Program-made: the position numbers and the translations under genes
Assembly: GCA_021521415.1 (NCBI GenBank)
Contig: JAIQDT010000107.1
Span: 186,001-250,000 of the forward strand
Reading direction: 5' to 3'
Source of the DNA: Bidens hawaiensis
Taxonomy: Eukaryota; Streptophyta; Magnoliopsida; Asterales; Asteraceae
Length of the DNA stretch: 64,000 nucleotides
In this document: in pieces, positions 19,609-31,644 of the stretch
Layout of the letters: each line of letters begins with the position of its first letter
How positions within the stretch are numbered: the first letter of the stretch is position 1
The notes under the pieces: generated by a model
The model's database searches: none
Seen by the model: only the letters and a program-made list of their open reading frames with translations
What the model was told of the DNA's origin: nothing

Positions 19609-22482
19609 GATGAAAATCACATAACCAGTTCTCGGTTTCTTATTCATAAGTACGTATTTGCATCTATTCATATCTATTCAACTTTGCTTCTAACACCAAG
19701 CACACACACATTCATTCCAACTTCGGCTTACCTGAAAAGCATGTTAAAACGGGTCAACTAATTCTAGTTGGTGAGTTTCAAGTTTCACGAGTACGAACAA
19801 AGTCAGTATACGAGTTCGTAAAGTTCATAGTACGTATGTATATATGCATGTGTATGATGTATTATACTAAGCCAAAAGTGAAACCAAAATGAGCTAAAAC
19901 ACATGGCCACCCCTGCCCATGCACTCCCGTTGGCATTTAACAGCCACTTTGCCCCAAGTATGTACTATGTCTAACACCACATAGCAGTTGGTAATAAGTT
20001 TAAATGACAATGTGCAATTGGGTTAACATGTTCCGGCATACCCCACCGGCCCTGTCAGTTGGGTTTGTCAAACCGATAGTACTATCCACACGTCACCGGC
20101 ACGAAGTTAATCACTTGTGTTTGTGGGGACTTTCAAGTGTTAGTACTTAGATAATTCACATCATCACACGATTTCAAGTAAGTAAGTATACGTAAACATG
20201 CTTTCCACCCCAAAAGTTCGTAAAACAGTTTAGAAAGTGGGGTCATGAAACTCACCTTATCGCAGTTCAAGCTGGTAATATGTATCAGTAAGTAATGTTC
20301 CTCGATTATAGCTTGACACCTATAACCGGTATCGTACATTTAATACTAGTACAGTGTTTAAGCTAAATCGGGTTATATAACTAGTCTGGGTATAGCCTTA
20401 GATTGTGACGTATATACTATGAAATGTTCAAAATCAGACTAAGCTTAGTTTCACGGTTTTCCGAGCCAAGCCAAGTTGATCGTTTATGCGTTTCGGGATT
20501 AGGTAAGTTCAAACCAACTTAAGTAAACATATTGATTGAATAAATGATTTGATTTATGAAATAATTTTGAAGTTTCGGTATCTGGATTGATCACAGGGTT
20601 CGTTTCCGTTTTCACACGGGTTTGATTATACAAAACACGTACAATCCACCCGAATTGTCTGGAATTTTCGTAGAAAGTTCGTTTTTATCAAATTCATCTA
20701 AAACTATGATATTTTACCACTTTTGACATTTTGACATATCAGTCAGTCCATTAAACACAAAACTGCCGGTTTCGTTAAAACAGTTATAGTTTAAATCTTT
20801 GATTAATCATAACTAATTATGTACTTATATATAAATTATGGAAATTTTTGTAAAAATAAATTAAAATATGGAGAATTTTATAAAAAGTATTTTCAGATAT
20901 TTTATGATTAATTATCAATTTATAAAAATTCATTTAATGTGTTATAATTATGTAATAAATAGCTCTTTTATAGCAAACGACATCCGGAAAATCCGATAAT
21001 TTTTCCAAGTGGTCCTAATACCATTACATAGTTCCTGAAAAATCTCCCGAATCTAACGTTTTTGCCAAAATGCCTTTTTGCGCGTTTTTCGGCTATTAAG
21101 ACTCGATTAAAACACAATTGCACAAAGAATACTTAGACATCTCCAAATGTTCTCAAAATTTTCCAGTACTCTTAACATAACATTTCTGGTTTTCAAACCA
21201 AGTTTCATAATTTTTCATGAAGTTTACCTATTTTTCCGGAATAAACGCCAATAAACGGAAATAAATTCGCCAAATATTCTCCGTTTATCGAAAAAATACC
21301 AAATTTGAACAAGGACTCATTTACATGATCCCTAATGTCCCTGCAATGTTTCACAAGCTAACAACAAGCACGTCACAACCTAATACTAAACAGCCCCTAA
21401 ACAAGTTATACGGTATTAGCTTGTCGGTTTTTGTTGATTTTTCGATAGTTTAAACGACTCTCCGGGTATTGGGTTGCAAACTTAGTGTATCTAAATATCA
21501 TATAACATCAAACCAAGCACAAATCATCCATTGAACAGTCTTGTTAACTAGGGTTTTTGTTTCAAACCGAACTTTCAAACCGTAAAAACGTTGTTTTCAA
21601 GTTCTAATCCGCGTTTTTGACCAAAAATCTATATGTTTCTGCTTCGTAGACATGTTTAACATCAAAACATGATTTTACTTAATTTTTATGGTTTTTGAAT
21701 GATTAAACATGTTTAAAACTAATCAAGAACTAATTTCCTATGTTTAAACTATGTTAATCAAGTATAGAATCCATGAAAATTAGAGTGTTTACCTCAAAGT
21801 TTTGGCTGCAAAAATGAAGTCTCTCTGTTGTTCTTGAGTTGGTTTGTGTGAAAAATGATAAACTATCTCATTTTTTAATATATACTATAAACTAGAAACA
21901 AGGGAATTAACCCTTACTTGCGGCCGCAACATATAAAGGCCCTTTGGGCCTCCTTTTTGGCCCAATGATGCCTCGGTATTCGTGCCACGCGTAAACGTCG
22001 GTCCAAAATTTAATTCGGGTCCGGTTTTTCGTAAGAAAATTAATTCGGGTGTGAGAAATAGCTCGAAAACGAGTGTTTTTTTCAGCTTATTTTTGTAAAA
22101 TAAGAAAAACATACTGACTCGTTGTAAAAATCCAAAACATTTTCGAGGATTGCTTAGAACATGTCATATAAGTGTTTTATAAATCTTTTTCGGCTTAACG
22201 GATGCTACAATTCTCGTTTTGATGTTAACGATTGCGTTTAAACTTATAGCGTATCAATAAACGAAACCGTTTTCGTTTAAATGGTTTTAAACGTACTGGG
22301 GCCTAAATATCAATATGTTAGCCTCTATAATATATATATAACTCATATATGACCCCTCAGTATATATACGGGCCATAATCACTATCAGTCGGTTACTCGT
22401 TTAAGCACTACGAATTAACCGATTTATCGTTTACTCGCTACGTATTAAATAAGGTATACCTCGTTTTGTCACGAATGTCACA

Positions 22483-23560
22483 TATTGCACCCATAATAGT
22501 CACTATCTGTGTAGGCAACATATCAAAGGACTGGTTCTTTGGATACCAAACTCCCAAATCAGGTCTTCCTTTCAAATATCTAAAGATCCTTTTGACTGCA
22601 TTCATGTGAAAAACTTTAGGACTTGATTGGAATCTTGCACAGACACACACAACAAACATGATATCTGGCCTTGAAGCAGTCAGATACATCAGAGATCCAA
22701 TTTTTGCTCTGTATTCATGTTCTTCCACTGGCTCACCCTTTTCATCAACTATCATCTTTTCTTTTGGATCCATAGGAGTTGAAGCTGTCTTAAGATCATT
22801 ACACTTGAATTTATCTAGTATGTCTTGCACATACTTAGACTGGTAGATGAAATTCCCATCAGTCTTCTGTTGAACTTGCAATCCAAGGAAGAAGTTCATT
22901 TCTCCTATTGAGCTCATACTTTACTTGGATTTCATTACCTCTTCAAACTCTATACAAATCTGTTCATTGGTTGACCCAAATATAATGTCATCCACATAAA
23001 CTCTTCCTTTCTATTTGTAAAAGATGGTCTTGTCAATAGCTCCCTGTTGGAAACCATTTTCAATTAGATGATTTGATAACTCATCATACCAAGCTCTAGG
23101 AGCTTGATGCAATCCATAAAAGGCTTTGTTTAGCTTATACACCCTGTTAGGATACACTGGGTCCTCAAATCCTAGTGGTTGAGTCACATACACCTCCTCT
23201 TCTTTTTTTCCATTTAGAAATGCAGATTTGACATCAAGTTGGAATACCCTTATATTCTTTGAGGAAGCATGAGCTAAGAAAATTCATATTGCTTCAAGTC
23301 TTGAAACTGGGGCAAAGACTTCCTTAAAGTCAATTCCCTTCTTCTTGTAGGCATCCCAATGCAACAAGTCTAGCTTTGTTCTTAATCACAATACCTCTTT
23401 CATCCCTTTTATTCCTGAAAACCCATTTGGTTCCAATTGCATATATGTTTCTTGGTCTGTCTACAAGTTTCCATACATGTAGATCTCTGAATTGAGCCAA
23501 CTCCTCTTGCATTGGCTCTATCCAACTGTTGTCCTTTAATGCTTGAACAATGTTTTTAGA
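22483..23560 (-). pseudogene. pol: Cop-F reverse transcriptase and start of RNase H
   Basis: Frames at 23330-23512, 23011-23193 and 22438-22917 give the copia RT order: WKLVDRPRNIYAIGTKWVFRNK, KARLVALG, FQLDVKSAFLNG, YVTQPLGFED, KAFYGLHQAPRAWY, then VYVDDIIFG (YVDD intact, about 22979-23008), MSSIGEMNFFLGLQVQQ and GSLMYLTASRPDIMF. RNase H begins DLGVWYP; a frameshift precedes the segment reading AYTDSDYYGC, where Gyp-1 interrupts it. In-frame stops separate the three frames. It would copy element RNA into DNA if intact. Confidence 0.9.
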
Positions 23561-23566
23561 TTCAAT

Positions 23567-24288
23567 TTAGGATAGGAAGCTCAAGTATAAACAAATGTTT
23601 AGAGATTTAGAATGACTTCTTGTAACTCTTTCATTAATGTCTCCAATGATGTTCTCAGAAGGATGATTCTTTTCAACATAAGAGGTTTGAATTATCATAT
23701 CTGTAGACACAGTAGTGTCAAGATTTGATTCATTGAGGTCTGGTTCATCAATTACCAAATTAGTTATTCTATTATCAACTTCAGGTGCTTCCTCATTGTT
23801 CTGACTTGAGGTAGATGCACCATTGTTTCTCAAATATAATCTGTTAAATAAATCTTGAAACCTTGCTCCTGTGGCAGTTTCTTCTTCACTAGTTTGGTTG
23901 CTTGGATCTTCCCCATTTTGAACTTGATCATCTTGCACTACTTGATTGTCTTGATTATTATCTGCTTGATCTTGTTTTGGAATCTGATTGTTTTCTTGAT
24001 CATTATCTTGAACTTGATCAACATTTGCACTTGAGGGATCTTTTATGAATGTATATTCACTTTCTTTACTTGCAACCTTGTTCCACAACTTTTCTAAATC
24101 CAATGTTTTCTGATATGTCTCTTCAATCACACTGGTCTTGTTAAATGATTCATCAAAGTCTACAGGATAGATCTTGAAAGACTTAATCAATTTTTCAAGG
24201 TCAAACAGCCATGCTTCACCATCGACTGTGTTGAATTGATTTTCATTAAAGATTACACCAGAGGATTCAATCATACTCAAATGATCTT
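23567..24288 (-). pseudogene. pol: Cop-F integrase-RT hinge region
   Basis: The frame 23567-24400 begins with the integrase C-terminal motif (FFGYSTHSKAYRVYV) and continues as a long Gln/Asn/Asp-rich linker (NVDQVQDNDQENNQIPKQDQ and similar), ending RSHSKSL. Such linkers between integrase and RT are normal in copia polyproteins. Its sequence is low complexity and no enzymatic motif is expected. Confidence 0.8.
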
Positions 24289-25292
24289 TCACATATACTC
24301 TGTAGGCCTTTGAGTGTGTAGAGTAGCCAAAAAAGAATCCAAGGATTTTTCTTGAAATTTGTTTAAATAATCCTTGGTGTTCAAGAGTGAACACTTGCAT
24401 CCAAACGGCTTGAGAAACTTGATGTAGGGCTTTCTTTTACACAAGATTTCATAAGGAGTCTTATCTTGACTTTTGTTGAGAAGTATCCTGTTCTGAACAT
24501 AGCAGGCTGTGTTAATGGCTTCTGTGCAAAAAGTAACAGGTAGATAAGCATCTGCTAGCATGGTTCTTGCAGCTTCAATGAGTACTCTGTTCCTTCTTTC
24601 TGCAACACCATTTTGTTCAGGAGTTCTAGGAGCTGAGAATTGTTTAAGTATTCCATTTGTATTGCAAAATTCTTCCATAATTCCATTTTTTGAACTCAGT
24701 ACCATTGTCACTTCTCATTACTTTAACCCTTGCATCCAGTTGATTCTTAATCCTGGTTACACAATTCATAATCAACTCAGCAGTCTCATCTTTTGTACTT
24801 AGGAAATAAACCAAGTGTATCTTGAGAAGTCATCAATGATCACAAGACAGTATCTTTTCTTCCCAATTCTTGGTACACTCACAGGACCAAAGAGATCCAT
24901 GTGAAGCATCTCAAGCACTTGATTAATTGTGTTGATGAGTTTAGTCTTGTAAGAAGACTTATGTTGCTTCCCCTTTTGACATGAGATACATTTTTCATCC
25001 AACTTGAACTCTCTAGAGGTAAACCAATGAAAAGCTCACCCTTGACTAGTTTGTTCATATTCTTGAGATTGACATGCCACAATTTTGACTCATTTTTAGT
25101 GGCTTTAAAAACAAAACATGTACCACCCCTTGAAACAACATCTTTCATGTTAAGTTCATATAAATTGCCATTCCTTGAGGCCATCATCATGATCATATTA
25201 GGTGGGATCACAAATTCAGGTCTTAAGATGAAACAGTGTGAGTTATCAAAACCAACTTTATAACCCTTATCACACATCTGGGATATGCTCAA
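24289..25292 (-). pseudogene. pol: Cop-F GAG-pre-integrase and integrase
   Basis: The 24879-25292 frame holds the pre-integrase domain (ESKLWHVNLKNMNKLVKG). The 24799-25002 frame holds CISCQKGKQH with the zinc-binding Cys pair and the first catalytic Asp in HMDLFGPVS. The second Asp is in RSDNGTEF, and the Glu is in EQNGVAERRNR of the 24289-24711 frame. The D-D-E residues can all be seen but in different frames, with stops between them. It would insert element DNA into chromosomes if intact. Confidence 0.88.
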
Positions 25293-25379
25293 AAGGTTGT
25301 ACTATAGCCCTTCCATATAGAAGGCATTGTCAAATTGAGACCTTTCCATTGGTCAAGATCCCTTTTCCAACTATTTTTC

Positions 25380-25527
25380 CACCATTTTCATCACTGCCAA
25401 ATGCTACTGGACCCTCAAACTTCTCTTCATAGTTAACAAGTGACCTCTTGTCACAAGTCATGTGCGTAGAACATCCACTATCCATATACCGTACTTCATT
25501 CAGTGGAGTTGACTGTTCCTGTGCATA
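25380..25527 (-). pseudogene. pol: Cop-F aspartic protease fragment
   Basis: Minus-strand translation gives QEQS then MDSGCSTHMTCDK, the copia protease active site (D-S-G). It is in the same frame as the preceding gag tail (25528-26049) but separated from it by a TGA three codons before QEQ. Cop-B shows the same arrangement, with stops seven codons before QEQ. Confidence 0.8.
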
Positions 25528-28500
25528 TCATAGAGAGTAATTAGTTAGATGATGAACTGCAAGCTGATTCAACTTGAAAATCATCAGAAGCAGTAACAAT
25601 GGATGCATTGGTTGTGAGAGGGGCTTTGGATCTTCATGTACAACTTCACAATCTTCAGATTTGTCTGTTTCATAGCCACTTTCTGCTGGACTTTGCACAC
25701 AAGGTATTATGCTTTGACAGTCTTGAACAACATAATCCTTTGTGCTTGAGTAATCTCTCACATCAAAATCCTTTTTCTCCTGAACTTCACCTTTTGGTTT
25801 CCAAAGAAATCCTTGAGGTTCAAATCCATGCTTCAAAAGAAACTTTTCATCACCAGTTAATTTAGTTGGTTTCTTTCTTGAAAATACACTTTTGTTTCTT
25901 TTCTTTTCATTGTTTGGTGAATTTTTAGAATCATCAGACTTAACTGATTTTGAATCTTGATTAGGGATAATTATCAAAGGCTGAAAGTTCTTTTTGACAA
26001 CCATTTCAGATTTCTTGGGAGATATGCTTCTTTTGACTTGTTCAGCCACATTTTTCTGTGGTTTCTTTTCATCTCTCCCTTCCTTATTAACACTGTTATC
26101 AACTTTCTAAATAGTTTTGCTATCATTTTTCCTTTTCTCAAGTATTCATCATACTTCTGTTTATAGAGCACAAAGTTTTGACCAAAATTTTTCTCATTGG
26201 GAACATGAAAAGGTTTGAAGTTGAATCTTTCATTGCAAGAAACAGTATGGTGACCATATTCATCACATTTTTTGCACCACATCTTTCCTTTGAAACTTTC
26301 AGGAGCATTCCCTTTCTTGAACCTCTCACTAAGTTTTCAAGCCATCAAAATCAATTGAAAAAGGAATAACTCTTCAATCTTGATATCTTGTCTTTCAGTT
26401 TTGCCCTTCACAAAGATGATTTTCTTCATATTCATAGGCTCTTCATCTATGTTTCCCTTATGCCTTGACTGCCTCTTCTCACACTTCATGGCTTGAGAAA
26501 ACTGGATAAACTGGAATGAAGTTGTCACCAACAACTGTTTCAGTGACCTTTTTATTGTTGTTGTCACTTATCCTTTTCAAGACAGCCTTGCTTGGTGGCC
26601 TTACTGCATTATAGCTCACCTTTGTCCTTTCACATATGTCAAAGGACACATGTTCTCTCTTCATTCTTTCATTTTGTTTCTTCATTTTTGGTGTCATAGG
26701 TGGCTACAATGGAAGTTTGTCAATTGAACCAGGTTTCTTCTGTCTTCTGTTTCTCTCTGCAGCCTGAATCTCTTCATCTGTGATCTAATCACTTAAGTCA
26801 CTTAAGTCATCTACATTCAGATCACATCATCAAAGTCATCCTCAGAGACTTGCACTCCAATTGACTTGTCATCTCTAATTTCTTCCTTTACTACAAACTT
26901 TCCCTCTTCACTCACTTCCACCCTCTTGTAGATGTCCATGAACTCTTCTTTGTCTTGAAAGACATCTCTAAGCTGTTGAAGATATTCTTCTCTTTTTTCT
27001 TTGTCAACCTTTGACAAATAATTGTTGTTGAATGGTGGTGGAACAGCTTTGTATATATCATCCTCTTTTACTTGGTTCAAAATACCACAAATGTTTCCTG
27101 TAGACACCAAGTTCTTCAGAAATTCATTCTCAACTTGTAACTTAGTATTCTTCACCTTCTCTTCAATAATCATCTTCTTTAAACCATCAATCTCAGTCAC
27201 ATACCTTGACTGAGTTCTATAATTGCTTACACAATCATCTTCAAGACTTCTTATCTTTTCTTCATTGATTAAATCACTTGCTTGATACCCATTAATTATG
27301 CTTTGTTTTCTAAAGCATTCACTTTCCAACTTACCTACTTTCACATTCAATGCATCTATTGTTTCAAGTAAATCAGTTGTAGAGAGTGAAGGTACCTATG
27401 AAGAAGAAGATTCAGTCTCATTCTCAATCTTTGCCATCAATGCAACATTAGCCTTTGTGATGTCATCTGTATGATCACTCCAATCAAAATTCCCTTCTTT
27501 TTGTGCAGCAAGAGCTACATTCCCTTGGTTTCTGGGTTGATTTGGATTGTTTCTGTTGGGGTTATTTGGAGCAGTTTAAGGGTGTTAGTTTCTTTGGTAG
27601 TTTTGGTTCTGAGGCACAACTTGCTGATTATTCATTTGAGGCTGTTTATAGGTATTGAAGTTGTTGGGGTTGTTGTTGTAGTTTTTGTTGTTGTTTCTAG
27701 GCTGGTTCTGCTGATATTGCAACTGATTTCTTGGTTGTTGGTTCTGGTACTGATTCACTTGGAAGTTTCTAGGATGTTTGCATTCTCTAGCAAAGTGTCC
27801 TGGTTGTTGGCAATTGTAACAGATTGCCTTGGACTTATCAAAACCAATCCTCTCATTTGGACCAGACACTAGAGATCTTTCAGTCCTGTTAAACAGCCTC
27901 TTGCTTCTGAGTGCAAGCATTGCAGCCTACCACTTCAAGTCCATATCTTCAAGATCATCAGCATCTATTAGCTCCAAATCATCTTGAATGACACTTGTGT
28001 GAATCATATTCTTGGCTACAAATGCATTGTATGACTCAGTAAACATAGAGAACAGTGCTTGAGTTTCACTTCCTTGACCATTGTTTCCACCAGAATAAGG
28101 TGAATGTCCACTTGCCATGGAGGCAGAATCATTTTCATCTATGAGTTAAACATTAAACCTTGATGGGTTTCCTTGGTTGCTTGTACTACCACCAACAAAT
28201 GCTTTAGGTGTATCAATACCATGTTCAGTTGGTTCATCTATGATGGGAATCTGTTGTTGGTTTTTGGTGGAAAAGCTTCCCATAGGTGCAATAACAGCAT
28301 TGGACACCTGGAAACATGGCTTCTCTTCCTCTATCATTTCGTTCTCAATCACCTCTATCTCAGCAGCTTGTAAAAAGAAAATTACATCATCCAACTTGAG
28401 TTGTTCAAAATTTGTTTATGAAGGATGGATTTGCTAGCTGTATACCACTCCTTTGGAATTGAAGTCAGTAACTTAGTGTTCAAATCAAAGTCTGTGGTTC

Positions 28501-28929
28501 TTAGGTCATTCACAATAGCTAAAAATCTATCAAGAATTGATTTCAATCTTTCTCCATCCTTATACTTGAATCTCTCAAGTTGTTGCTTGAGTCTTTATTG
28601 AATTCCCTTCAAACATCTTAAGGATTGCATCATACATAGCCTTAGCTGTCGTATGATGTGCAACCTTGGTTAAGATTTCCCAAGACAGTCCCAGCATGAT
28701 CATAGTTAGAGCCCTGTCATCCACCTTCCTCATTCTATCACGCACAAAAATGTTAGGATTTGCACCATCAACTAGCTAAATGTGGACCATTCTTGATTGA
28801 GTTCCACATATCAACGTCATTATATCACACATCAGCCTCGAACAATACCTTCCACTTGGTGAAATTTTCTTGCCCGTACAATCTAGGAATTTTGTTAGTG
28901 GAAATTACTTGCTCTTCAAAACCAGACAT
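25528..28929 (-). pseudogene. gag: Cop-F gag, extended type with zinc knuckle and coiled coil
   Basis: The start is the ATG at 28927-28929 (MSGFEEQVISTNKIPRLYG). Successive frames give the UBN2-type capsid region (28440-28929, with stops), a Met/Gln-rich segment (28146-28394, 27927-28118), the knuckle CYNCQQPGHFAREC in 27585-27920 followed by an Asn/Gln-rich stretch, a coiled coil (26817-27350), a second knuckle region with CKKCDEYGHHTVSC (25974-26282) and a basic tail (25528-26049). Frameshifts divide it into at least eight pieces. The total span of about 3.4 kb is long for a copia gag, like the 879-residue gag of Cop-B. Confidence 0.85.
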
Positions 28930-29274
28930 ATTTTTGGTATTTTGTAAAATGATTTTAAGGAAAGATAGGTAAAACTTAAAACAAGAGTCAAAGATCAAAT
29001 TTGAAAATCAATCAGATCTGAGAGGTAATTCTTTAGATCTAATGTTTCTGATTCGATTGGAGCAAGACCTAGTAATAAAAATACAAACTTTAAGTAAAAA
29101 TAAGTGAAAAAGGACACCAAAATTTGTAGATCTGGACGAATAATGAAGAACAAAGTTGCTGACGTCAGAAATCAATGGAACACTACTCAGCTCACGTCAT
29201 TCTTCATCTTCAATCAATCAACAATAAGCAACGATTCTTCACCTAAAGAACAACAAACTAGCTATGGTACCACT
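28930..29274 (-). other. Cop-F leader and PBS
   Basis: This is about 345 bp of non-coding leader. The PBS complement at 29261-29272 reads TGGTACCATAGC, diverged at three positions from the usual tRNA-iMet PBS, three bases from the LTR edge. No gene is seen; the plus-strand frame 29104-29391 is antisense and crosses the LTR edge. Confidence 0.7.
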
Positions 29275-30428
29275 TGTCGGTCCCGAATTGATCACTCAAA
29301 CTCACAACAAATGTCACAACCCACACAGATAACAGTGTCAACAAGAAGGTTGGTGACTGTGCTATTTAGGATAAGAACAAATGTTTGTTAACGGGGGAAT
29401 CAGAAACAAACAGAATTGTTGTTTAAAGACTAATAAATGTAACAAACATAAACAATAACTCAAAAGATTTCCATTTATAGAATGATTTCATACAAATGTA
29501 AATCGATTAGGGTTTCTTGTAAGGAATGTTTATCCGTACTAATCTTAGGGCAGCCGTCACACTCAATCAGGAATATTCGATTAGGTCTGAAAAGTGTAAA
29601 GTGGCAAATTCGTCCGTAGGAGGCGTGCCCTAAAATATTCTATTTATAAGCCTGCCTCCTAACAGTTTTCATTCCTTCTAGAGACCCTAATGATTGGTAC
29701 ATAATCATATTACATATTCAAAAACACTCTAAGTGTAAAAACAGGTCTCCGGGCACACTTTGTGCCATTTGTCTTCTACGAGCAGACCTGGTAATCTTCA
29801 AGTGTGCTGGTGAATAGTTCTCCGGGTAGGCTTAGAGTATTTTCTAAAGAAAGTACTCACCTAGCAGACTTCAATCTTTTTGACCATAGCACAATTTGCT
29901 CGTTATGGTCCTACGAGCAAACTATTCTTCATGAATCCCTTCAACTCTTTGTTAAGTGATAACTTATTAAGCAAACCAAAGTGTGCTGGTAACATTGTTT
30001 GAACTGTGTTGGTAGCACTGTAGCTTGCTCGGAGTTGAACCTTCCTGGAGAAAGTACTTACAATATTTCTTGATCACTTTAAACAAGCATGCTCGGACTA
30101 CTGTATATTAATCAAACCTTGCTAGTCTTACAAATACTTGGCTTCAAGAGCTTGGTTTAGTCACGGGTTTGCTAGTAAGCAAACCGTGCTCGACTTGAAG
30201 AACACCTTTGCTAGACAAAGTGAACCCTGCTCGGATCATCACTTAAGAAGACTTCAAGAAGATAACCTTGCCCGATAGGTAAAATACCTTGCTGGGACAA
30301 GTAAACCCCTGCTCGGATGTCCAAGTGTGCTCGTTTTCCATACTTAGCCGTTTCAAAGGAGTGTTGAGAAGATTCCAATCTCCCTTAATCTTCCTTTAGT
30401 CATTTCAAGTCAAATTCTTGACTCAACA
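29275..30428 (-). repeat. Cop-F 5' LTR (1154 bp)
   Basis: The LTR is bounded by TGTCGG at 29275 and ACTCAACA at 30428. The right half contains more than ten copies of a degenerate word (CTTGCTCG, GAGCAAAC, GTGTGCTCG) between 29750 and 30340, shared with the Cop-G and Cop-I LTRs. To the right, Cop-G gag sequence resumes at once. Confidence 0.85.
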
Positions 30429-30792
30429 ATTCAGCTTGATCACTGATTTAGAAGATTCAGATTGATCACCAATCTTTGCCATGAGAACAACATTTTCCTT
30501 CTCAATATCTTCAACATGATTGCTCCAATCAAACAAACCATCTTGTGTTTGTTGGGCTACAACAACATTTCCTTGATTTCTTGGCTGAGTTGCATTGTTT
30601 CTATTCTGATTGGTAGGAGCTTGAGGAGAATTTGTTGATTTCTCTGAAGAGGTTGTGGTTGAGGAATTATTCGCTGTTGAAAATTGTTGTTATAGAACTG
30701 TCTCTGTTGTTATCCTTGATTCTGATTCTGATACTGGAATTGGTTTCTTTTTTGATTGTTGTTGTTTTGTAATTGTCTTCGTTGGTTGCATT
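30429..30792 (-). pseudogene. gag: Cop-G gag, part downstream of the zinc knuckle
   Basis: The minus strand gives the Asn/Gln-rich stretch that follows the knuckle in Cop-F, then a segment parallel to Cop-F 27405-27520. The right end is the Cop-B target site GCATT (30788-30792), and the reading continues at 37156. The left end is where Cop-F inserted. Confidence 0.82.
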
Positions 30793-31275
30793 TGTAGGTT
30801 CCTGGACGGATCGTACACGGGATGTTCTCTAACAACGCAGGTGCGGAATCCCTGCGTAGGTAGATTACGAGTGTAGATAAAGAATAACACAAGCAATGAA
30901 CCAAACACGTAATATTATTAACCGAACACGTGACTCGTAGTCACTATTACAGACACTGGAACTAGCAAACACGTCTGCTTAAACTCGAACACTTGACTGA
31001 AACCCTAAACTGCTTATTATTTTTCCGTTTCGGCTGAAACAGTGAATATATAAACGACAACTTCGCCACAGGCGAAGTTGTCTGTAACTTCGCATATTCA
31101 ACAAGTTCGCCTGAGCGAACTTGTTGACAACTTCGCTTGTTCAACAAGTTCGCCTGAGCGAACTTGTTGACAACTTCGCTAGTTACACAAACTAAAACAT
31201 AATCAAATACACAATTACAATACAGACTCGATTACAATTTCTAGACTATGAACTACTGACAAACATGTACCAACA
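30793..31275 (-). repeat. Cop-B 3' LTR (483 bp)
   Basis: TG at 30793, CA at 31275. It has strong dyads made of AACTTCGCC/GGCGAAGTT and AACAAGTTCGC-CTGA-GCGAACTTGTT (11-bp stems) repeated at 31053-31182 at about a 46-bp period. The 30962-31147 frame sits in these repeats and is repeated in the other LTR; I do not regard it as a gene. Confidence 0.96.
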
Positions 31276-31644
31276 GACTCCCCCTTGGCAGTAGCTTCAT
31301 ATCTTGATCTTCAAATCTCGAGTCTTGTAATCTGCAACTCTACGCGTGCGCCCCTTCTCTCACACATACCGATACTACCCGTTGATATTTCCTAGCTTGA
31401 TTCTTCCAAGCAGGAATGTAGAAGATCTTCTTCTCGTTGAGTACTTTCAGATCAGCTTTCGATAAGTTAACAAGATGCATCGGATCACAAACCCTCAGCA
31501 CTTTCTTGTTCGTCTTCGTCTTCCAGCACGGCTTCAGCAGTCTGGCAGTCTACATACCACCATTTCAGACTCTTCAATACATCTTGATCAAACACATATC
31601 AATCACGTCGAGTTCCTTTCAATAATATCATTTGGCAGCACATC

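Larger units (their letters stand above)
3231..22482 (-). mobile_element. Gyp-1: decayed Ty3/gypsy chromovirus (Tekay-like), minus strand
   Basis: Reading right to left: 5' LTR (12310-22482, interrupted by Chr-E), PBS, a leader of about 1.4 kb, gag (split by Solo-1), remnants of protease, RT, RNase H, integrase and a chromodomain-like tail, a PPT, then the inner 117 bp of the 3' LTR (3231-3347) where Cop-C cuts in. The intact LTR length after removing Chr-E is about 3.0 kb. The two LTR edges visible (3231-3347 and 22366-22482) differ at four positions by eye. The right end falls inside Cop-F RNase H, so Gyp-1 inserted into Cop-F. All enzymatic domains are damaged. Confidence 0.9.
12310..22482 (-). 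repeat. Gyp-1 5' LTR, interrupted by Chr-E
   Basis: Two blocks, 12310-12456 and 19614-22482, make an LTR of about 3.0 kb with TG/CA ends. The outer block carries the conserved GGGTTTGTCAAACC...TAGTACTA motif at 20059-20090 and long AT-rich stretches (20540-20960). The frame at 21885-22112 is short and lies within the LTR; I do not regard it as a gene. The right edge (TGTCACA, 22482) abuts Cop-F coding sequence. Confidence 0.9.
22483..30428 (-). mobile_element. Cop-F: Ty1/copia element, 5' two-thirds, broken by Gyp-1
   Basis: Reading right to left: 5' LTR (29275-30428), PBS, gag, protease, integrase, RT and the start of RNase H. The element is cut at 22482 by Gyp-1, so the rest of RNase H and the 3' LTR should lie beyond Gyp-1's far end, outside the window. 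Gag start and LTR type match Cop-G and Cop-I, so the three are one family. Many stops and frameshifts make it inactive. Its right edge lies in the gag of Cop-G. Confidence 0.9.

Noticed and set aside
22438..22482. Last 15 residues of the Cop-F RT frame
   Set aside because: They are translated from the Gyp-1 LTR edge across the insertion junction and are not part of RNase H.
27471..27872. 133-residue plus-strand hydrophobic frame, possible membrane protein
   Set aside because: It is the antisense of the Asn/Gln-rich gag region of Cop-F; poly-Asn codons read as Val/Leu on the other strand.
30962..31147. 61-residue frame repeated at 36837-37022
   Set aside because: It runs through the palindromic repeats of the Cop-B LTR and is copied with it.
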